In this document: positions 24,456 through 33,028 of the stretch, piece after piece | Numbering within the stretch: the first letter of the stretch is position 1 | Layout of the letters: each line of letters opens with the position of its first letter | Assembly (NCBI GenBank): GCA_937888435.1 | Contig: CALAQS010000022.1 | Span: 1 to 50,588, forward strand | Source: an uncultured Acidobacteriota bacterium | GTDB lineage: Bacteria > Acidobacteriota > Thermoanaerobaculia > UBA5066 | Direction: 5' to 3' | Length of the DNA stretch: 50,588 bases | The notes under the pieces: generated by a model | Seen by the model: only the letters and a program-made list of their open reading frames with translations | What the model was told of the DNA's origin: nothing | The model's database searches: none | Translations under genes and position numbers: made by a program

Positions 24456-25345
24456 GCGTTCCGCTCCGGCGCTCCGGCACGGTGGCCGTCGTCGGACGTC
24501 CGAACGCCGGAAAGTCCACGCTCCTGAACGCCCTCGTCGGGACGAAGGTCGCGATCGTCTCCGACAAGCCGCAGACGACGCGCCGGCGACTCCTCGGTGT
24601 CCGGACCGACCCCGAAGGCCAGATCGTGCTCGTCGACACCCCGGGCCTCCACAAGCCGCTCCACCGTCTGAACAAGGTCATGATGGGCGAGGCCCTCGAG
24701 GCGCTCCGTGAGGAAGACATCCGCCTGCTCGTGGTGGACGTATCCGTGTCGTCCGGCGGTGGAGACCGCTTCGCGTTGGACCTGCTCGCGCATGCGCCGG
24801 CGCCGCGGATCGCCGTCCTGAACAAGATCGACCGCGTCTCGAAAGCCTCTCTCCTTCCGCGGATGGCGGCGCTTGGCGAGGCCGGGATCTTCGAGGAGAT
24901 CGTCCCCGTGTCCGCGCTCACGGGCGAGGGGCTCGACGCGCTCGTCTCCGCCCTGAGGCGCCACCTCCCCGAGGGCGAGGATCTCTTCGAAGGCACGACG
25001 GTCACGACCGCGGATCCCAGAACGCGCGCCGCCGAGCTGATCCGCGAGAAGTTCCTCGAAAGGACGCGGGAGGAGATTCCGTACGGCCTCGGAGTCCTCG
25101 TGGAGGAGTGGAAACGGGACGAGGCGAAGAACCTCACGGTCGTCAAGGCGACGGTCGTCGTGGACCGCGACGGCCACAAAGGCATCGTCCTCGGCGCGGG
25201 CGGGCGGCTCCTGCGCGAAGCGGGCACCGCGGCCCGCCTCGAGCTCGAGCGCACACTCGGCGGGCGGTTCTTTCTCGACCTCGTCGTGGCAGCCCGGCCG
25301 GGCTGGCGCGAGGATCCGCGCTTTCTCGAGGCGCTCACGAGTTGA
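24452..25345 (+). CDS. era: GTPase Era
   Basis: Era, the GTPase that binds the 3' end of 16S rRNA and is needed for 30S assembly, 297 residues. G1 is GRPNAGKSTLLNALVG (from about residue 15), the switch region SDKPQTTRRRLLG, G3 VDTPGLHKPLHRLN, G4 LNKIDRVSK, and G5 VSALTGEGLD. The C-terminal KH domain (about 200-290) has IREKFLERTREEIPYG and the GHKGIVLGAGGRLLREAG loop. The start is the ATG inside the stop of the corC-like gene; the much longer frame upstream has no homology. It acts in the same ribosome-maturation pathway as YbeY and PhoH. Confidence 0.96.
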   Translation: MSVPLRRSGTVAVVGRPNAGKSTLLNALVGTKVAIVSDKPQTTRRRLLGVRTDPEGQIVLVDTPGLHKPLHRLNKVMMGEALEALREEDIRLLVVDVSVSSGGGDRFALDLLAHAPAPRIAVLNKIDRVSKASLLPRMAALGEAGIFEEIVPVSALTGEGLDALVSALRRHLPEGEDLFEGTTVTTADPRTRAAELIREKFLERTREEIPYGLGVLVEEWKRDEAKNLTVVKATVVVDRDGHKGIVLGAGGRLLREAGTAARLELERTLGGRFFLDLVVAARPGWREDPRFLEALTS

Positions 25346-25349
25346 GGCG

Positions 25350-25377
25350 TTGACGCGGACTCTCGGTCTCGTAAACT
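25350..25377 (+). promoter_or_regulatory. Promoter for the PilZ gene
   Basis: TTGACG (25350-25355) and TAAACT (25372-25377) are 16 bases apart, directly after the era stop. This is one of the clearest sigma70-like promoters in the window; transcription would begin near 25384, leaving a leader of about 18 bases. Confidence 0.6.
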
Positions 25378-25401
25378 CACCAGTCCGGAGCACGCGGCAA
25401 C

Positions 25402-25773
25402 GTGGAAAAAGAAAAGAGGCGCTCGCCCCGCACTGTTCTCGCGAAGGGAACGCGCGGACAGCTCAAGTCGACCCTCGTGATCGAGATCCTGAATCTTTCC
25501 GAGATGGGCCTCCTTCTCGAGCTCGCCTCGACGTTGCGCCCGGGCTCGACGTACGACCTCAGTGCGGTTTTCGGCGGCGTCCCGTTCACGGGCCTCGTGC
25601 GCATCACTCGCTGCCGCGCGGGCGGATTCGCCTCCGACGACAGGGGCGGGCGCGTGCTGCTGTTCAGGGCCGGCGGGGAGTTCGTCGGGCTTTCCGAAAA
25701 GCAGCTCGAGGGGCTGCGCCTCGCGCTCTCGAAAAGGCTCGCATCCGGCGCGTCGCTGAAGCGGCTGTCCTGA
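25402..25773 (+). CDS. PilZ-domain protein
   Basis: Small cytoplasmic protein of 123 residues, essentially one PilZ domain, the common cyclic-di-GMP receptor fold. The N-terminal arginine cluster (EKRRSPRT) and the NLSEMGLLLE element correspond to the RxxxR and [DN]xSxxG motifs of ligand-binding PilZ proteins. Beta strands follow (YDLSAVFGGVPFTGLVRITR), then a C-terminal helix (LSEKQLEGLRLALSKRL). Because both motifs are present, ligand binding is plausible. It starts at GTG 25402 with its own promoter and is convergent with the MglA-like gene six bases away. The HD-GYP protein encoded at 11980 could degrade the same second messenger. Confidence 0.85.
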   Translation: MEKEKRRSPRTVLAKGTRGQLKSTLVIEILNLSEMGLLLELASTLRPGSTYDLSAVFGGVPFTGLVRITRCRAGGFASDDRGGRVLLFRAGGEFVGLSEKQLEGLRLALSKRLASGASLKRLS

Positions 25774-25779
25774 GACTCG

Positions 25780-27156
25780 TCAGCCCGCGAGGCCGTGCAG
25801 CGCCTCCCGCAAGGCGTTCTCCAGGCGGCGGGCGCGTTCGGCGGCCTCGGACGCGGCGCTCTCGGCGTTCGAGGCCGCCCTCTGAGCGGTGGCGAGCTCC
25901 TCGCGCAGGCGGGCGATCTCGGCGCTCATCTCCGCGCGGAGACCCGCGATCGATTCCTCCAGACGGCGCTCGGTGAGGTTGCGCGCGGGGATCTCCTGCG
26001 TGCTCCCTTCGTGAGCCTCGAGACGGCGGTAGACCCCGGACACGCGCCCGGCGGACTTGCGCGCCTCCGCGAGCACGGCGTTGAGCTTTTCGTCCACCGA
26101 GGACGACTTCCCGAACGCGGACATCGGGGGCGAAGACGGCGGCGGAGCAGGAGCCGGTGGCGGGGGCGCGGGCTCCGGGGGAGGCGCGGTCGCGAGGGCC
26201 GCCAGAAGAACCGAAGGCGCGAGAGTCGCCGGCGCCGGCTCGTCTTGCGTGGCGGGCGCCGGCGGCTCGGCGGCCGGCGGAGGTTCGACCGCGGGAGCCG
26301 CGAACGAATCTTTCGAGTCGTCCGTGAGGTCGGGGAACGCCCCTTCCGCGGACGGGACGACCCAGACTTCGGCTTCCTCGTCCGGGGGCTCCTCGCGGCT
26401 CTCGGGCTCGCTCGCGCTCGAGGCCACGGCGAAGACGGGCGCCTCCTTCGGGGCGACCGCGGGCGCCGACGCGACGATCTCGGGTGTCGGAGCGGGCGCC
26501 GACGCGACGACGAGCGCGGCCGGAGCCCCCACGAGCTCCGCGGCGGGCTCGGGCGGCGGCTGCCAGCCCCGCTGCAGGCGGCGGAGGAGGTCGACGAACG
26601 TGAGCTTAGAGACGAGCTTGAACGTCTCGATCACGCCCGCGCCCTCGGAGGCCACGGTCTCCACGTACGGATACGAGTGGAAGCCGAGCGAATCCTGCAG
26701 CGCCTCGACCGAGAGCGCGCTCGGCAGGTCGCGCTTGTTGTACTGGATGACGACCGGCAGCGTTTCGAGCAGGACCTTCTCCTCGTGGAGGTTCTCCTTG
26801 AGGTTCTGGAAGCACTCGAGGTTGTGGGACAGCATCGACCACTGCGAGTCGACGACGAAGACGAGGCCGTCCACGCCGCGCAGGACGATCTTGCGCGTCT
26901 CGTTGTAGAAGACCTGTCCGGGAACGGTGCACACCTGAAAGCGCACCGTGTAGCCCTTGATGTTTCCAAGCTCGATCGGGAGAAGGTCGAAGTAGATCGT
27001 CCGGTCCTGAGCGGTGGAAAGCGACAGCAGCTTGCCCGCTCCGCGCTCGAGCCGCTGATGGAGCATCTTGAGGTTGCTCGTTTTTCCGCACAGACCCGGA
27101 CCGTAGTAGACGATCTTGGCCGTCAACTCCTTCGTCGCATGGTTGAACAGGGCCAT
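25780..27156 (-). CDS. MglA-type GTPase with long Pro/Ala linker and coiled-coil tail
   Basis: Small Ras-like GTPase of the MglA group (polarity and gliding control in Myxococcus) extended to 458 residues; typical MglA is about 195. Residues 1-190 are the GTPase: YYGPGLCGKTSNL (G1), the MglA-type TVPGQVFYNETRKIVL segment, FVVDSQ, and NKRD (G4). Residues 190-345 are a Pro/Ala/Glu-rich, probably disordered linker, and 349-458 a predicted coiled coil (ESIAGLRAEMSAEIARLREE, ASEAAERARRLENALREA). The start ATG at 27156 is preceded by a GGAGGGGGG ribosome binding site and by a TATACT box. No MglB (roadblock) activator gene is adjacent. The tail may dimerise the protein or tether it to a partner. Confidence 0.85.
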   Translation of the reverse strand: MALFNHATKELTAKIVYYGPGLCGKTSNLKMLHQRLERGAGKLLSLSTAQDRTIYFDLLPIELGNIKGYTVRFQVCTVPGQVFYNETRKIVLRGVDGLVFVVDSQWSMLSHNLECFQNLKENLHEEKVLLETLPVVIQYNKRDLPSALSVEALQDSLGFHSYPYVETVASEGAGVIETFKLVSKLTFVDLLRRLQRGWQPPPEPAAELVGAPAALVVASAPAPTPEIVASAPAVAPKEAPVFAVASSASEPESREEPPDEEAEVWVVPSAEGAFPDLTDDSKDSFAAPAVEPPPAAEPPAPATQDEPAPATLAPSVLLAALATAPPPEPAPPPPAPAPPPSSPPMSAFGKSSSVDEKLNAVLAEARKSAGRVSGVYRRLEAHEGSTQEIPARNLTERRLEESIAGLRAEMSAEIARLREELATAQRAASNAESAASEAAERARRLENALREALHGLAG

Positions 27157-27192
27157 GGGTCCCCCCTCCGCGCTTTCCCCGGGGAAGAAGCA

Positions 27193-27198
27193 AGTATA
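27193..27198 (-). promoter_or_regulatory. -10 box for the MglA-like gene
   Basis: Minus-strand TATACT at 27193-27198 lies 36 bases upstream of the ATG at 27156, giving a short leader that contains the G-rich ribosome binding site. It is back to back with the plus-strand box at 27210-27215. Confidence 0.45.
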
Positions 27199-27209
27199 AG
27201 ACGGCAGCG

Positions 27210-27215
27210 TATCCT
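27210..27215 (+). promoter_or_regulatory. -10 box of a leaderless promoter (MBL-fold gene)
   Basis: TATCCT ends exactly six bases before the GTG at 27222, with no Shine-Dalgarno. The layout is identical to that upstream of the fusion flavoprotein gene on the other strand (9109-9114). Confidence 0.5.
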
Positions 27216-27221
27216 GCGCCC

Positions 27222-28073
27222 GTGAGTCCCGAGGCTCGGGAGCGGCGGATCGAGGCCACGTGGGCGGGTCTGCCCGTCCGGGGCGTCTCGGTGGCGGGGC
27301 GCGAGACGTGGTTTCACCTGCCCACGCTGCATTTCGCGTTCGACCTCGGCCGCGCGCCCACGGCGCTTGTCTCCGTGCCGAACGTCTTCCTCTCGCATGC
27401 GCACCTCGACCACGCCGCCGGCCTCGCGTACTGGTGCTCGCAGCGAAGGCTTCTGCGCCTGCCGGGCGGCACGGCCCGCACGCATCCCGCCGCGGTGCCC
27501 GCGTGGACGAAGCTCCTCGCGCTCCACGAGGCCCTCGAGGCCGTGCGGTACGACGCGCGTGTCGAAGCGATGGAGAGCGGCGCGCGCGTGAGCCTCCGGC
27601 GCGATCTCGAAGTCGAGGCCTTCGAGGCGGACCACCGCGTCCCGACGCTCGGCTTCGTCGCATCCGAGATCCGCAACCGCCTGCGCGAGGATCTCGCGGG
27701 GCATCTCCCGGGAGAAATCCGTGACGCCGCGGCGCGCGGAGAGGCCGTGGCGGAGAAGGTCGCGATTCCGCTCGTTGCCTACTCGGGCGACACGGGCGCC
27801 GGGGTCTTCGCGCGCGCGCCGCGCTCGTTCTTCACGGCGAAGGTGCTCCTCCTCGAGTGCTCGTTCGTGGAGGAGAGCGACCGTGAGCGCTCGGAGAAGT
27901 GGAGGCACCTGCACCTCGACGAGATCGCCGAGCGGGCCGACCTTTTCGAGAACGAGGTCGTCGTCCTCACGCACCTGACGCTGCGCACGAGCCCCGGCGA
28001 CATCCGTAAGGCGATCGCCCGCCGCCTCCCGCCGCGCCTCGCGGCGCGGACCGTGCCGTTCCTGCCGGAGTAG
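27222..28073 (+). CDS. RNase-Z-like metallo-beta-lactamase-fold protein
   Basis: 283-residue MBL-fold hydrolase resembling RNase Z/ElaC-type proteins. Visible metal-site elements are FLSHAHLDHAAGL (near 58), the later His in FEADHRVPTLGF (near 138), YSGDT (near 187), and a final His in LTHLTLR. It lacks a signal peptide. The central region (LREDLAGHLPGEIRDAAARGE) is charged and helical. Known relatives cut the 3' trailer of tRNA precursors or act on small molecules; this one is shorter than E. coli RNase Z (about 305), and the characteristic flexible arm of RNase Z is not obvious, so the substrate is uncertain. GTG 27222 is supported by the leaderless -10 box. It converges on the VWA operon. 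Confidence 0.75.
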   Translation: MSPEARERRIEATWAGLPVRGVSVAGRETWFHLPTLHFAFDLGRAPTALVSVPNVFLSHAHLDHAAGLAYWCSQRRLLRLPGGTARTHPAAVPAWTKLLALHEALEAVRYDARVEAMESGARVSLRRDLEVEAFEADHRVPTLGFVASEIRNRLREDLAGHLPGEIRDAAARGEAVAEKVAIPLVAYSGDTGAGVFARAPRSFFTAKVLLLECSFVEESDRERSEKWRHLHLDEIAERADLFENEVVVLTHLTLRTSPGDIRKAIARRLPPRLAARTVPFLPE

Positions 28074-28089
28074 GAAGGAGCCGGAGGAT

Positions 28090-28614
28090 TCAGCTCGCGG
28101 CGGCTCCCGCGATCGCGCCCTTTTTTCCCGTCCATTCTCCGAGCGCCCGCCGCCACTCCCACGCGTGGCCGGAGGACAGCACGAACTCCACGACCTCGCC
28201 GTGGACGGGGATGACGCGGAGGACCTTGCTTCGGAGGAACCTTCGCTGCGCCTGCGTCCGGTCGTCTGTCTCGATTCGTTGTATTTCTTCGAATGAGTAA
28301 GAGCCTGTGCGGCCCCACGACGCTTCCCACACGAGGCCGGCCGGAGTGAGGGCGACGGTGCCGGGGATCAGCGCGCGTTTGCGCGCTGCGGGGGCGGCGC
28401 CTTCGGCGCCGCCCGTGAGATTTCTTAGAAGGGCAAGAGAGCCGGAGGGCACGAGGCAGGGCGTTCCAATGCGAACGACGCCCCCTAACCCTTCTAGGAA
28501 AATCTTTCTGCGGTGCCAAGCGATCAGCCTCGTCGTGAGAACAAACCCTCCGGTGGCGAGCAAAAAAATTCCAGCTGCGACGCCCGCCGCGGCGAGCAGA
28601 CTCAACGCACTCAC
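28090..28614 (-). CDS. Membrane-anchored protein of unknown function
   Basis: 174 residues. One strong hydrophobic segment at the start (ALSLLAAAGVAAGIFLLATGGFVL) is followed by a basic WHRRK and a beta-rich domain (IRIGTPCLVPSG, YSFEEIQRIETDDRTQAQRR, LRVIPVHGEVVEFVLSSGHAWEWRRAL), which suggests a single membrane anchor with a cytoplasmic PH-like domain. This is inference from strand pattern only. GTG at 28614 overlaps the VWA gene stop (GTGA), so the two are translated together and probably function together. Downstream it converges on the MBL gene with 16 bases between. Confidence 0.65.
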   Translation of the reverse strand: MSALSLLAAAGVAAGIFLLATGGFVLTTRLIAWHRRKIFLEGLGGVVRIGTPCLVPSGSLALLRNLTGGAEGAAPAARKRALIPGTVALTPAGLVWEASWGRTGSYSFEEIQRIETDDRTQAQRRFLRSKVLRVIPVHGEVVEFVLSSGHAWEWRRALGEWTGKKGAIAGAAAS

Positions 28615-29699
28615 CGGAACAGTTTCTTCCGGTTCCGGATGTAGTCGCGGAACACGAACGACGCGAGATCGGTGGGGGAGGCGTAGTACGCCCGGCCCCG
28701 CGCGACCTTCGTGAGCGTGTCGACGAAGTCCACGAGCGCGGGGTCCGTCGCGATCATGAACGTCGTGAGCTGGATGCCGTCGCGCCGCAGCTTCTCGGCC
28801 TCTTCGAGCGTGCGGTTCACGATCTTCAGGTCGAGGCCGAACGGGTTCTTGTAGAGGCGCCCGCCCTCGTGGATGCACGACGGCTTGCCGTCCGTGATCA
28901 TGAAAATCTGGCGGTTGCGCGAGCGGCGACGCATGAGAAGCTGCCGCGAGACGCTGAGCCCGGCCTTCGTGTTCGTGTGGAACGGCCCGACCTGTGCCTT
29001 GCTCAGCTCCTCGAGGGGGACGGGTCTTGCCTCGTCGCCGAAGAGCACGATGTCGATCGTGTCCTTCGGGTATTTCTGGAGGATCAGCTCCGTCAGCGCG
29101 AGCGCGACCTTCTTCGCGGGCGTGAAGCGGTCTTCGCCGTAGAGGATCATCGAGTGCGAGACGTCGATCGCGATCGCGGTCGCGCAGGCGCTCTGGTGCT
29201 CGACGTCGAAGACCTCGAAGTCGTCCGGCCGGAGCGCGAGGTCATTCGGGTCGCGCCGCGCGGCGTTCGCCACCGTGCGAATGCCATCGAGGCGGGCGAC
29301 GTCGTCGCCGAACTCCCACGGGCGCGTCTCGGGCAGCGCCTCCGAGCCGGTGCCCGCACGCGGGATGGAGTGCAGGCCCGGTCCCGCTTTCTGAAGCGAG
29401 GTGAAGATCTCTTCGAGCGCGTTGCGGCGGATGCGGCGCTCGCCGGAGCCGAGGAGCATGAGGTTCCCCTCGCCGTCGCGGCCGACGATGCCCTGCTTCT
29501 CGAGCGCCGCGCGAAACGCCTCGAGGTCGACGTTCTGGCCGATGATCCCGCGGCGCTGCAGCTCCTTCATCCACTGCATCGCCTGCTCGACGTCGCCGCC
29601 GAGACGCGAGACGAGGTCGAGGAAGAGCTTCAGCAACTCTTCGTACGTCAGGAGCGACTGGAGGAGATCGAGCGGCAGCTCGCCGTACCGGTAGTCCAC
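28611..29699 (-). CDS. VWA-domain protein
   Basis: Cytoplasmic protein of 362 residues with a C-terminal von Willebrand A domain (about 180-355) that should bind a divalent ion: DVSHSM is the MIDAS DxSxS motif, NTKAG supplies the Thr, and MITDGKPS the later Asp. The N-terminal half is helical (ELPLDLLQSLLTYEELLKL) and contains an RRIRRNALEEIF stretch seen in VWA proteins that pair with MoxR-type AAA+ ATPases. No MoxR gene is in the window. GTG 29699 lies six bases after a TAGCAT box (minus strand), again a leaderless layout. It is translationally coupled to the membrane-anchored protein downstream. Confidence 0.85.
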   Translation of the reverse strand: MDYRYGELPLDLLQSLLTYEELLKLFLDLVSRLGGDVEQAMQWMKELQRRGIIGQNVDLEAFRAALEKQGIVGRDGEGNLMLLGSGERRIRRNALEEIFTSLQKAGPGLHSIPRAGTGSEALPETRPWEFGDDVARLDGIRTVANAARRDPNDLALRPDDFEVFDVEHQSACATAIAIDVSHSMILYGEDRFTPAKKVALALTELILQKYPKDTIDIVLFGDEARPVPLEELSKAQVGPFHTNTKAGLSVSRQLLMRRRSRNRQIFMITDGKPSCIHEGGRLYKNPFGLDLKIVNRTLEEAEKLRRDGIQLTTFMIATDPALVDFVDTLTKVARGRAYYASPTDLASFVFRDYIRNRKKLFR

Positions 29700-29705
29700 G
29701 CGCTC

Positions 29706-29711
29706 ATGCTA
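29706..29711 (-). promoter_or_regulatory. -10 box of a leaderless promoter (VWA operon)
   Basis: Minus-strand TAGCAT is exactly six bases before the GTG at 29699, without a Shine-Dalgarno. Confidence 0.45.
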
Positions 29712-29741
29712 CGGCAGATCGGCGAAACCCTCGAAGGGCCC

Positions 29742-29747
29742 TATAAT
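29742..29747 (+). promoter_or_regulatory. -10 box for the first GT-C gene
   Basis: A consensus TATAAT sits eleven bases before the TTG at 29759, so the transcript would have almost no leader. It is divergent from the VWA operon promoter 30 bases away. Confidence 0.5.
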
Positions 29748-29758
29748 CTCCGGCGACC

Positions 29759-32725
29759 TTGCTGACCCTCCGGTCCCGATCCGTCTTAATCGACGTCGCA
29801 TCGGCCGCACTCCTCGTCCTCGGAGCCGTCGACCTCGCCCTCCTGCCGGCGGCCGCGAGAGTCGCCCTGGCGATCGTCTTCTTCCTCGGGATTGGTCGGC
29901 TTTCCCTCCGCCTCGCGAGGCTCCTCCTCCCGGGCGAGGATCGCGCTACCACGCTCATGGCGACTCTCGTCCTCTTGGTTGCGTGCTGGACCGTCGTCGC
30001 CACGACGCTGGGCCACTTCGGTGTCTTGACGTCGCGGACCCTCCTCTTAGCTGCGGCGCTGGCCCTGCTGGCGACCGCGGGCCGTGCGACGCGGGCGCCG
30101 GCGCCGCCCGAGCGGCTCCTCCAGCGGGGAGATCCTTCGGAGCGCGCGGCGATCCTGACTGCCCTCGCGTTCTTTGGGATCTCGACGGTCCTCGCGGTCT
30201 TCTCGCAGCGGGACGCGCCGCCCGGCGCCCACGGTTACGACGACACCTCTTACCATCTCTCCGCCGTCGCGACGTGGCACCAATGGCACGACCTCCGGAG
30301 CATGAAGTTCCCGATTGGTGACGGCAGCACCACGTTCTATCCGATTGCCGGGGAGCTGTTCTCGCTTCTGCTTCTCGTCCCGCTCGGCGGCATCGACTTC
30401 CTGGCGCGGTGGAGCGAGGTCCCGTTCGCGCTTGCCTCCCTCGCCGCCCTCGCCTCCCTCGCGCGCCTCCTGTCGCTCCGCCCGGGAGCGGCGGCCGTCG
30501 CGGTCCTCCTCTACGCGGCGAGCCCGCGCGTCTTCCCGTCGGGGATGCTCGGAGCCGGCAACGACCACGCCATGGGCTTCTTCGTCCTGGCGAGCGCCTG
30601 CGGCGCCTTGCTCCTCCGACGCGGCCCGGATCCCCGGCGTGCGATATTCCTCGGCGCTTCGCTCGGACTGCTGATCGGCACCAAGTACACGGGCGCGGTG
30701 TTCCTGCCTCCGCTCCTTCTGATGGCCGGCGCGTGCGCAGCCTCGCGGCTCCGGCGGACGCCGGCGAGCAATCGGGGTCCCTGGCTCTGGTCGACCGGGC
30801 TCGGATGCCTGGCGGGGGCGCTGACGATGCTCGGCGTCGGCGGCTACACGTATCTGCGCAACGCGGTCGGGACTGGGAACCCCCTCTTCCCGGCGACCCT
30901 CAGCGTCGGGGGCCATCGTCTCTTCCAGGGGTGGTCGGGGGACACGATCGCGGGGCTCGGGGTGAGGGGAAGATCCGAGCTGGAGCCGCTCCGTTTTCTC
31001 TGGGACCGCGTCGATCTCCTCGGGCCGCTGTTTCGGTGGATCCTCCTTCCCGCTGCCGTGTTGGCGCCGCTTCTCGCCTTCCTCTCCTGGCTCGGCTCGC
31101 GGGTGCGGCGCTCCCGGCCCGTGGATGGCCCGGGGGTCGAGGCGGGAGAGGTCGTCCTGCTCACGCTGCCAGTCGTCCTGTACCTGACTTTCGTCCGTCT
31201 GATGGTCGACCACCGGGACATCCGATACTTGTACGGAGGGCTCGCCCTCGCGGGAATCGCCGTTGCGTGGCTCTTGGAGCGCCTTCCGCCGCGGGCTGCG
31301 CGATTGGGCCGATTGACCGTCATCCTCGGCGTGCTGGCTACACTGGTCGCCTCGCAGCACGCGGAGGGGGGCGCGGGTCGGGTGCTAGCGGTGGGAGCGA
31401 TGAGTGCCGCGATCGTCTTAGCGGACGTCCTCTGGCGGCGCACCTCCCTGCGGTGGCCGAGGGTCGAGCTCACGGTGGGGAGCCTGGCCGTCGCGGCGGC
31501 CCTCGTCGCGCTCGCCTCGGCCGGCGCCGGGCGTCTCCTCGAGACGTACCTGGCGCGGAAGCTCGACACCATCCCGGCCGCTTCGTTTCTCGATCGCGCC
31601 GCGCCTCCCGGCACGACGATCGCCTTCTGCGGCGGGAACCAGCCGTACCTGTTTTTCGGGCAGCGCCTCCAGAACCGATTGCTCTACGTCCCCACCTACG
31701 AGGGCCCTTCTGCACGGGGAGGGCTGACCCCTCCGCTCGGAGCGTCGTTCTTCTCGTGGAAAGGACCGCTGGAGTTTCCTCGGCATCGCGCCGTCCGAAA
31801 GGAGTGGCGGGAGAACCTCCGGCGGCTTAACGTCGGGTTCGTCGTCGTGGTGAGGACGGGGGATGAGCTGCCGGAGAGGGACTGGATCGCGATCGAGCCC
31901 GAGGCCTTCCCTCGTGTCTTCAGCGACTCTCGGACGGAGGTGTTCGCGGTCCACGAGGCCCCGTCACGGAGGGATTGCCTGAGGGTGGACTTCGACCGTC
32001 CGGAGTCGGACTACTTCCTCTTGGGCGCCTGGCGGCGGGACAAGCGCGACGAGGAGGATCGGGCGACGCTCGTGGTGCCGCCGGACGGCGCGGACCTGAT
32101 GATCCCGCCCCTCGATGGGCCCGCGACGTCCGTGGGCCTGGAGGGGGACGGCATGAAAGGGTCCATGCCGGCGCTGCGTCTGAGCCTGAACGGCCGACCC
32201 GCGGAAGGCGTCGCCGCCGACGCGCACAGGCTGAGTTTCCAAGTCGAAAGGTCCGCCTGGCGAGCGGGCCGTAATCGCATCTCGATCGCCCCGACCGCGC
32301 CGGGCGGGAGCGAGGGCGTTCGGATAGCGGCCCTCGACCTCACGTTCGACGCGATGCGCCCCACGGCGCGAGAGGGATCCGGCGACCTCCCGGGGAACCT
32401 GGACGTGCCGGCCGAGGGGAGCCCGATCCGGGGTGGCGTGCTCGCCGCCGCCGGCTGGTGCCGCGAGCGGGGAGGAGGACGGATCAACCCCGTCCGTTTC
32501 ACCATCGACGGGCGCGACGCGACCCCGCTCCGTTCGACCCGCCTGGATCGACCCGACGTCGTGGCGGTGCTCCCGTACATCGTGGAACCAAAGGAGACGG
32601 GCTTCGCGGTCGACCTGGACGTGAGCGGGCTGCCTGCGGGCGATCACAGCCTCGTCGTCGAGCTCGAGACGCCCGACGGGCGCCGTCGCACGTTCCCGCC
32701 TCGCCGTTTCCTTCTCGTGAGGTAG
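29759..32725 (+). CDS. GT-C-type polytopic membrane protein with C-terminal sandwich domains
   Basis: 988 residues. Residues 1-600 hold about a dozen hydrophobic segments typical of GT-C glycosyltransferases (ArnT, PMT, PglB-like fold), which use lipid-linked sugars on the periplasmic side. After the fifth segment a loop carries YDDTSYHLSAVATWHQ, an acidic-plus-YH motif also found in the second GT-C gene at 33142. From 600 on it is soluble: a linker with PPGTTIAFCGGNQPYLFFG, a beta-rich domain (about 735-870), and a terminal domain (about 880-988) with RGGVLAAAGW. The start is TTG 29759, the only candidate just after the TATAAT box. No polyprenyl-phosphate glycosyltransferase is adjacent. Acceptor and donor are unknown. 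Confidence 0.75.
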   Translation: MLTLRSRSVLIDVASAALLVLGAVDLALLPAAARVALAIVFFLGIGRLSLRLARLLLPGEDRATTLMATLVLLVACWTVVATTLGHFGVLTSRTLLLAAALALLATAGRATRAPAPPERLLQRGDPSERAAILTALAFFGISTVLAVFSQRDAPPGAHGYDDTSYHLSAVATWHQWHDLRSMKFPIGDGSTTFYPIAGELFSLLLLVPLGGIDFLARWSEVPFALASLAALASLARLLSLRPGAAAVAVLLYAASPRVFPSGMLGAGNDHAMGFFVLASACGALLLRRGPDPRRAIFLGASLGLLIGTKYTGAVFLPPLLLMAGACAASRLRRTPASNRGPWLWSTGLGCLAGALTMLGVGGYTYLRNAVGTGNPLFPATLSVGGHRLFQGWSGDTIAGLGVRGRSELEPLRFLWDRVDLLGPLFRWILLPAAVLAPLLAFLSWLGSRVRRSRPVDGPGVEAGEVVLLTLPVVLYLTFVRLMVDHRDIRYLYGGLALAGIAVAWLLERLPPRAARLGRLTVILGVLATLVASQHAEGGAGRVLAVGAMSAAIVLADVLWRRTSLRWPRVELTVGSLAVAAALVALASAGAGRLLETYLARKLDTIPAASFLDRAAPPGTTIAFCGGNQPYLFFGQRLQNRLLYVPTYEGPSARGGLTPPLGASFFSWKGPLEFPRHRAVRKEWRENLRRLNVGFVVVVRTGDELPERDWIAIEPEAFPRVFSDSRTEVFAVHEAPSRRDCLRVDFDRPESDYFLLGAWRRDKRDEEDRATLVVPPDGADLMIPPLDGPATSVGLEGDGMKGSMPALRLSLNGRPAEGVAADAHRLSFQVERSAWRAGRNRISIAPTAPGGSEGVRIAALDLTFDAMRPTAREGSGDLPGNLDVPAEGSPIRGGVLAAAGWCRERGGGRINPVRFTIDGRDATPLRSTRLDRPDVVAVLPYIVEPKETGFAVDLDVSGLPAGDHSLVVELETPDGRRRTFPPRRFLLVR

Positions 32726-32761
32726 GCCGCTCTGCGGAGCGCGTGACGACTTTCATCGCCT

Positions 32762-32953
32762 TCAGCCGCCGGCGCACGCGCATGCCCCGATGATATCTTC
32801 GCTCGCTGATGTTCGAGCGTACCAGGGCATCAAGTTCTCGCTGAAGGCGTCCGAGCAGTGATCGCGCACGTGGAGAACCCACGGCCACGCCATGACGGCG
32901 GTCAGGCCGAGGAACGCGAGGCAAATGAGCGCCTCGCGCCCGAACGCGCGCAT
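32762..32953 (-). pseudogene. Remnant of a GT-C-type membrane protein N-terminus
   Basis: A 63-codon minus-strand frame starts at ATG 32953 and encodes MRAFGREALICLAFLGL followed by TAVMAWPWVLHVRDHC and LMPWYA. This is the first transmembrane segment and the WPW-x-LH-x-RD loop typical of the N-termini of large membrane glycosyltransferase-like proteins. It then ends after a short unrelated tail. Full relatives have several hundred more residues, which are absent here, so it looks like a truncated gene left between two intact GT-C genes of the opposite strand. A genuine small membrane protein is possible but less likely. Confidence 0.5.
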
Positions 32954-33028
32954 CCGGATCCTGGATTCGGCGGGCACGGACGAGATGATATCGGCGCGGG
33001 GCTGAATGCGTATGCTCTGCACGTCCGC

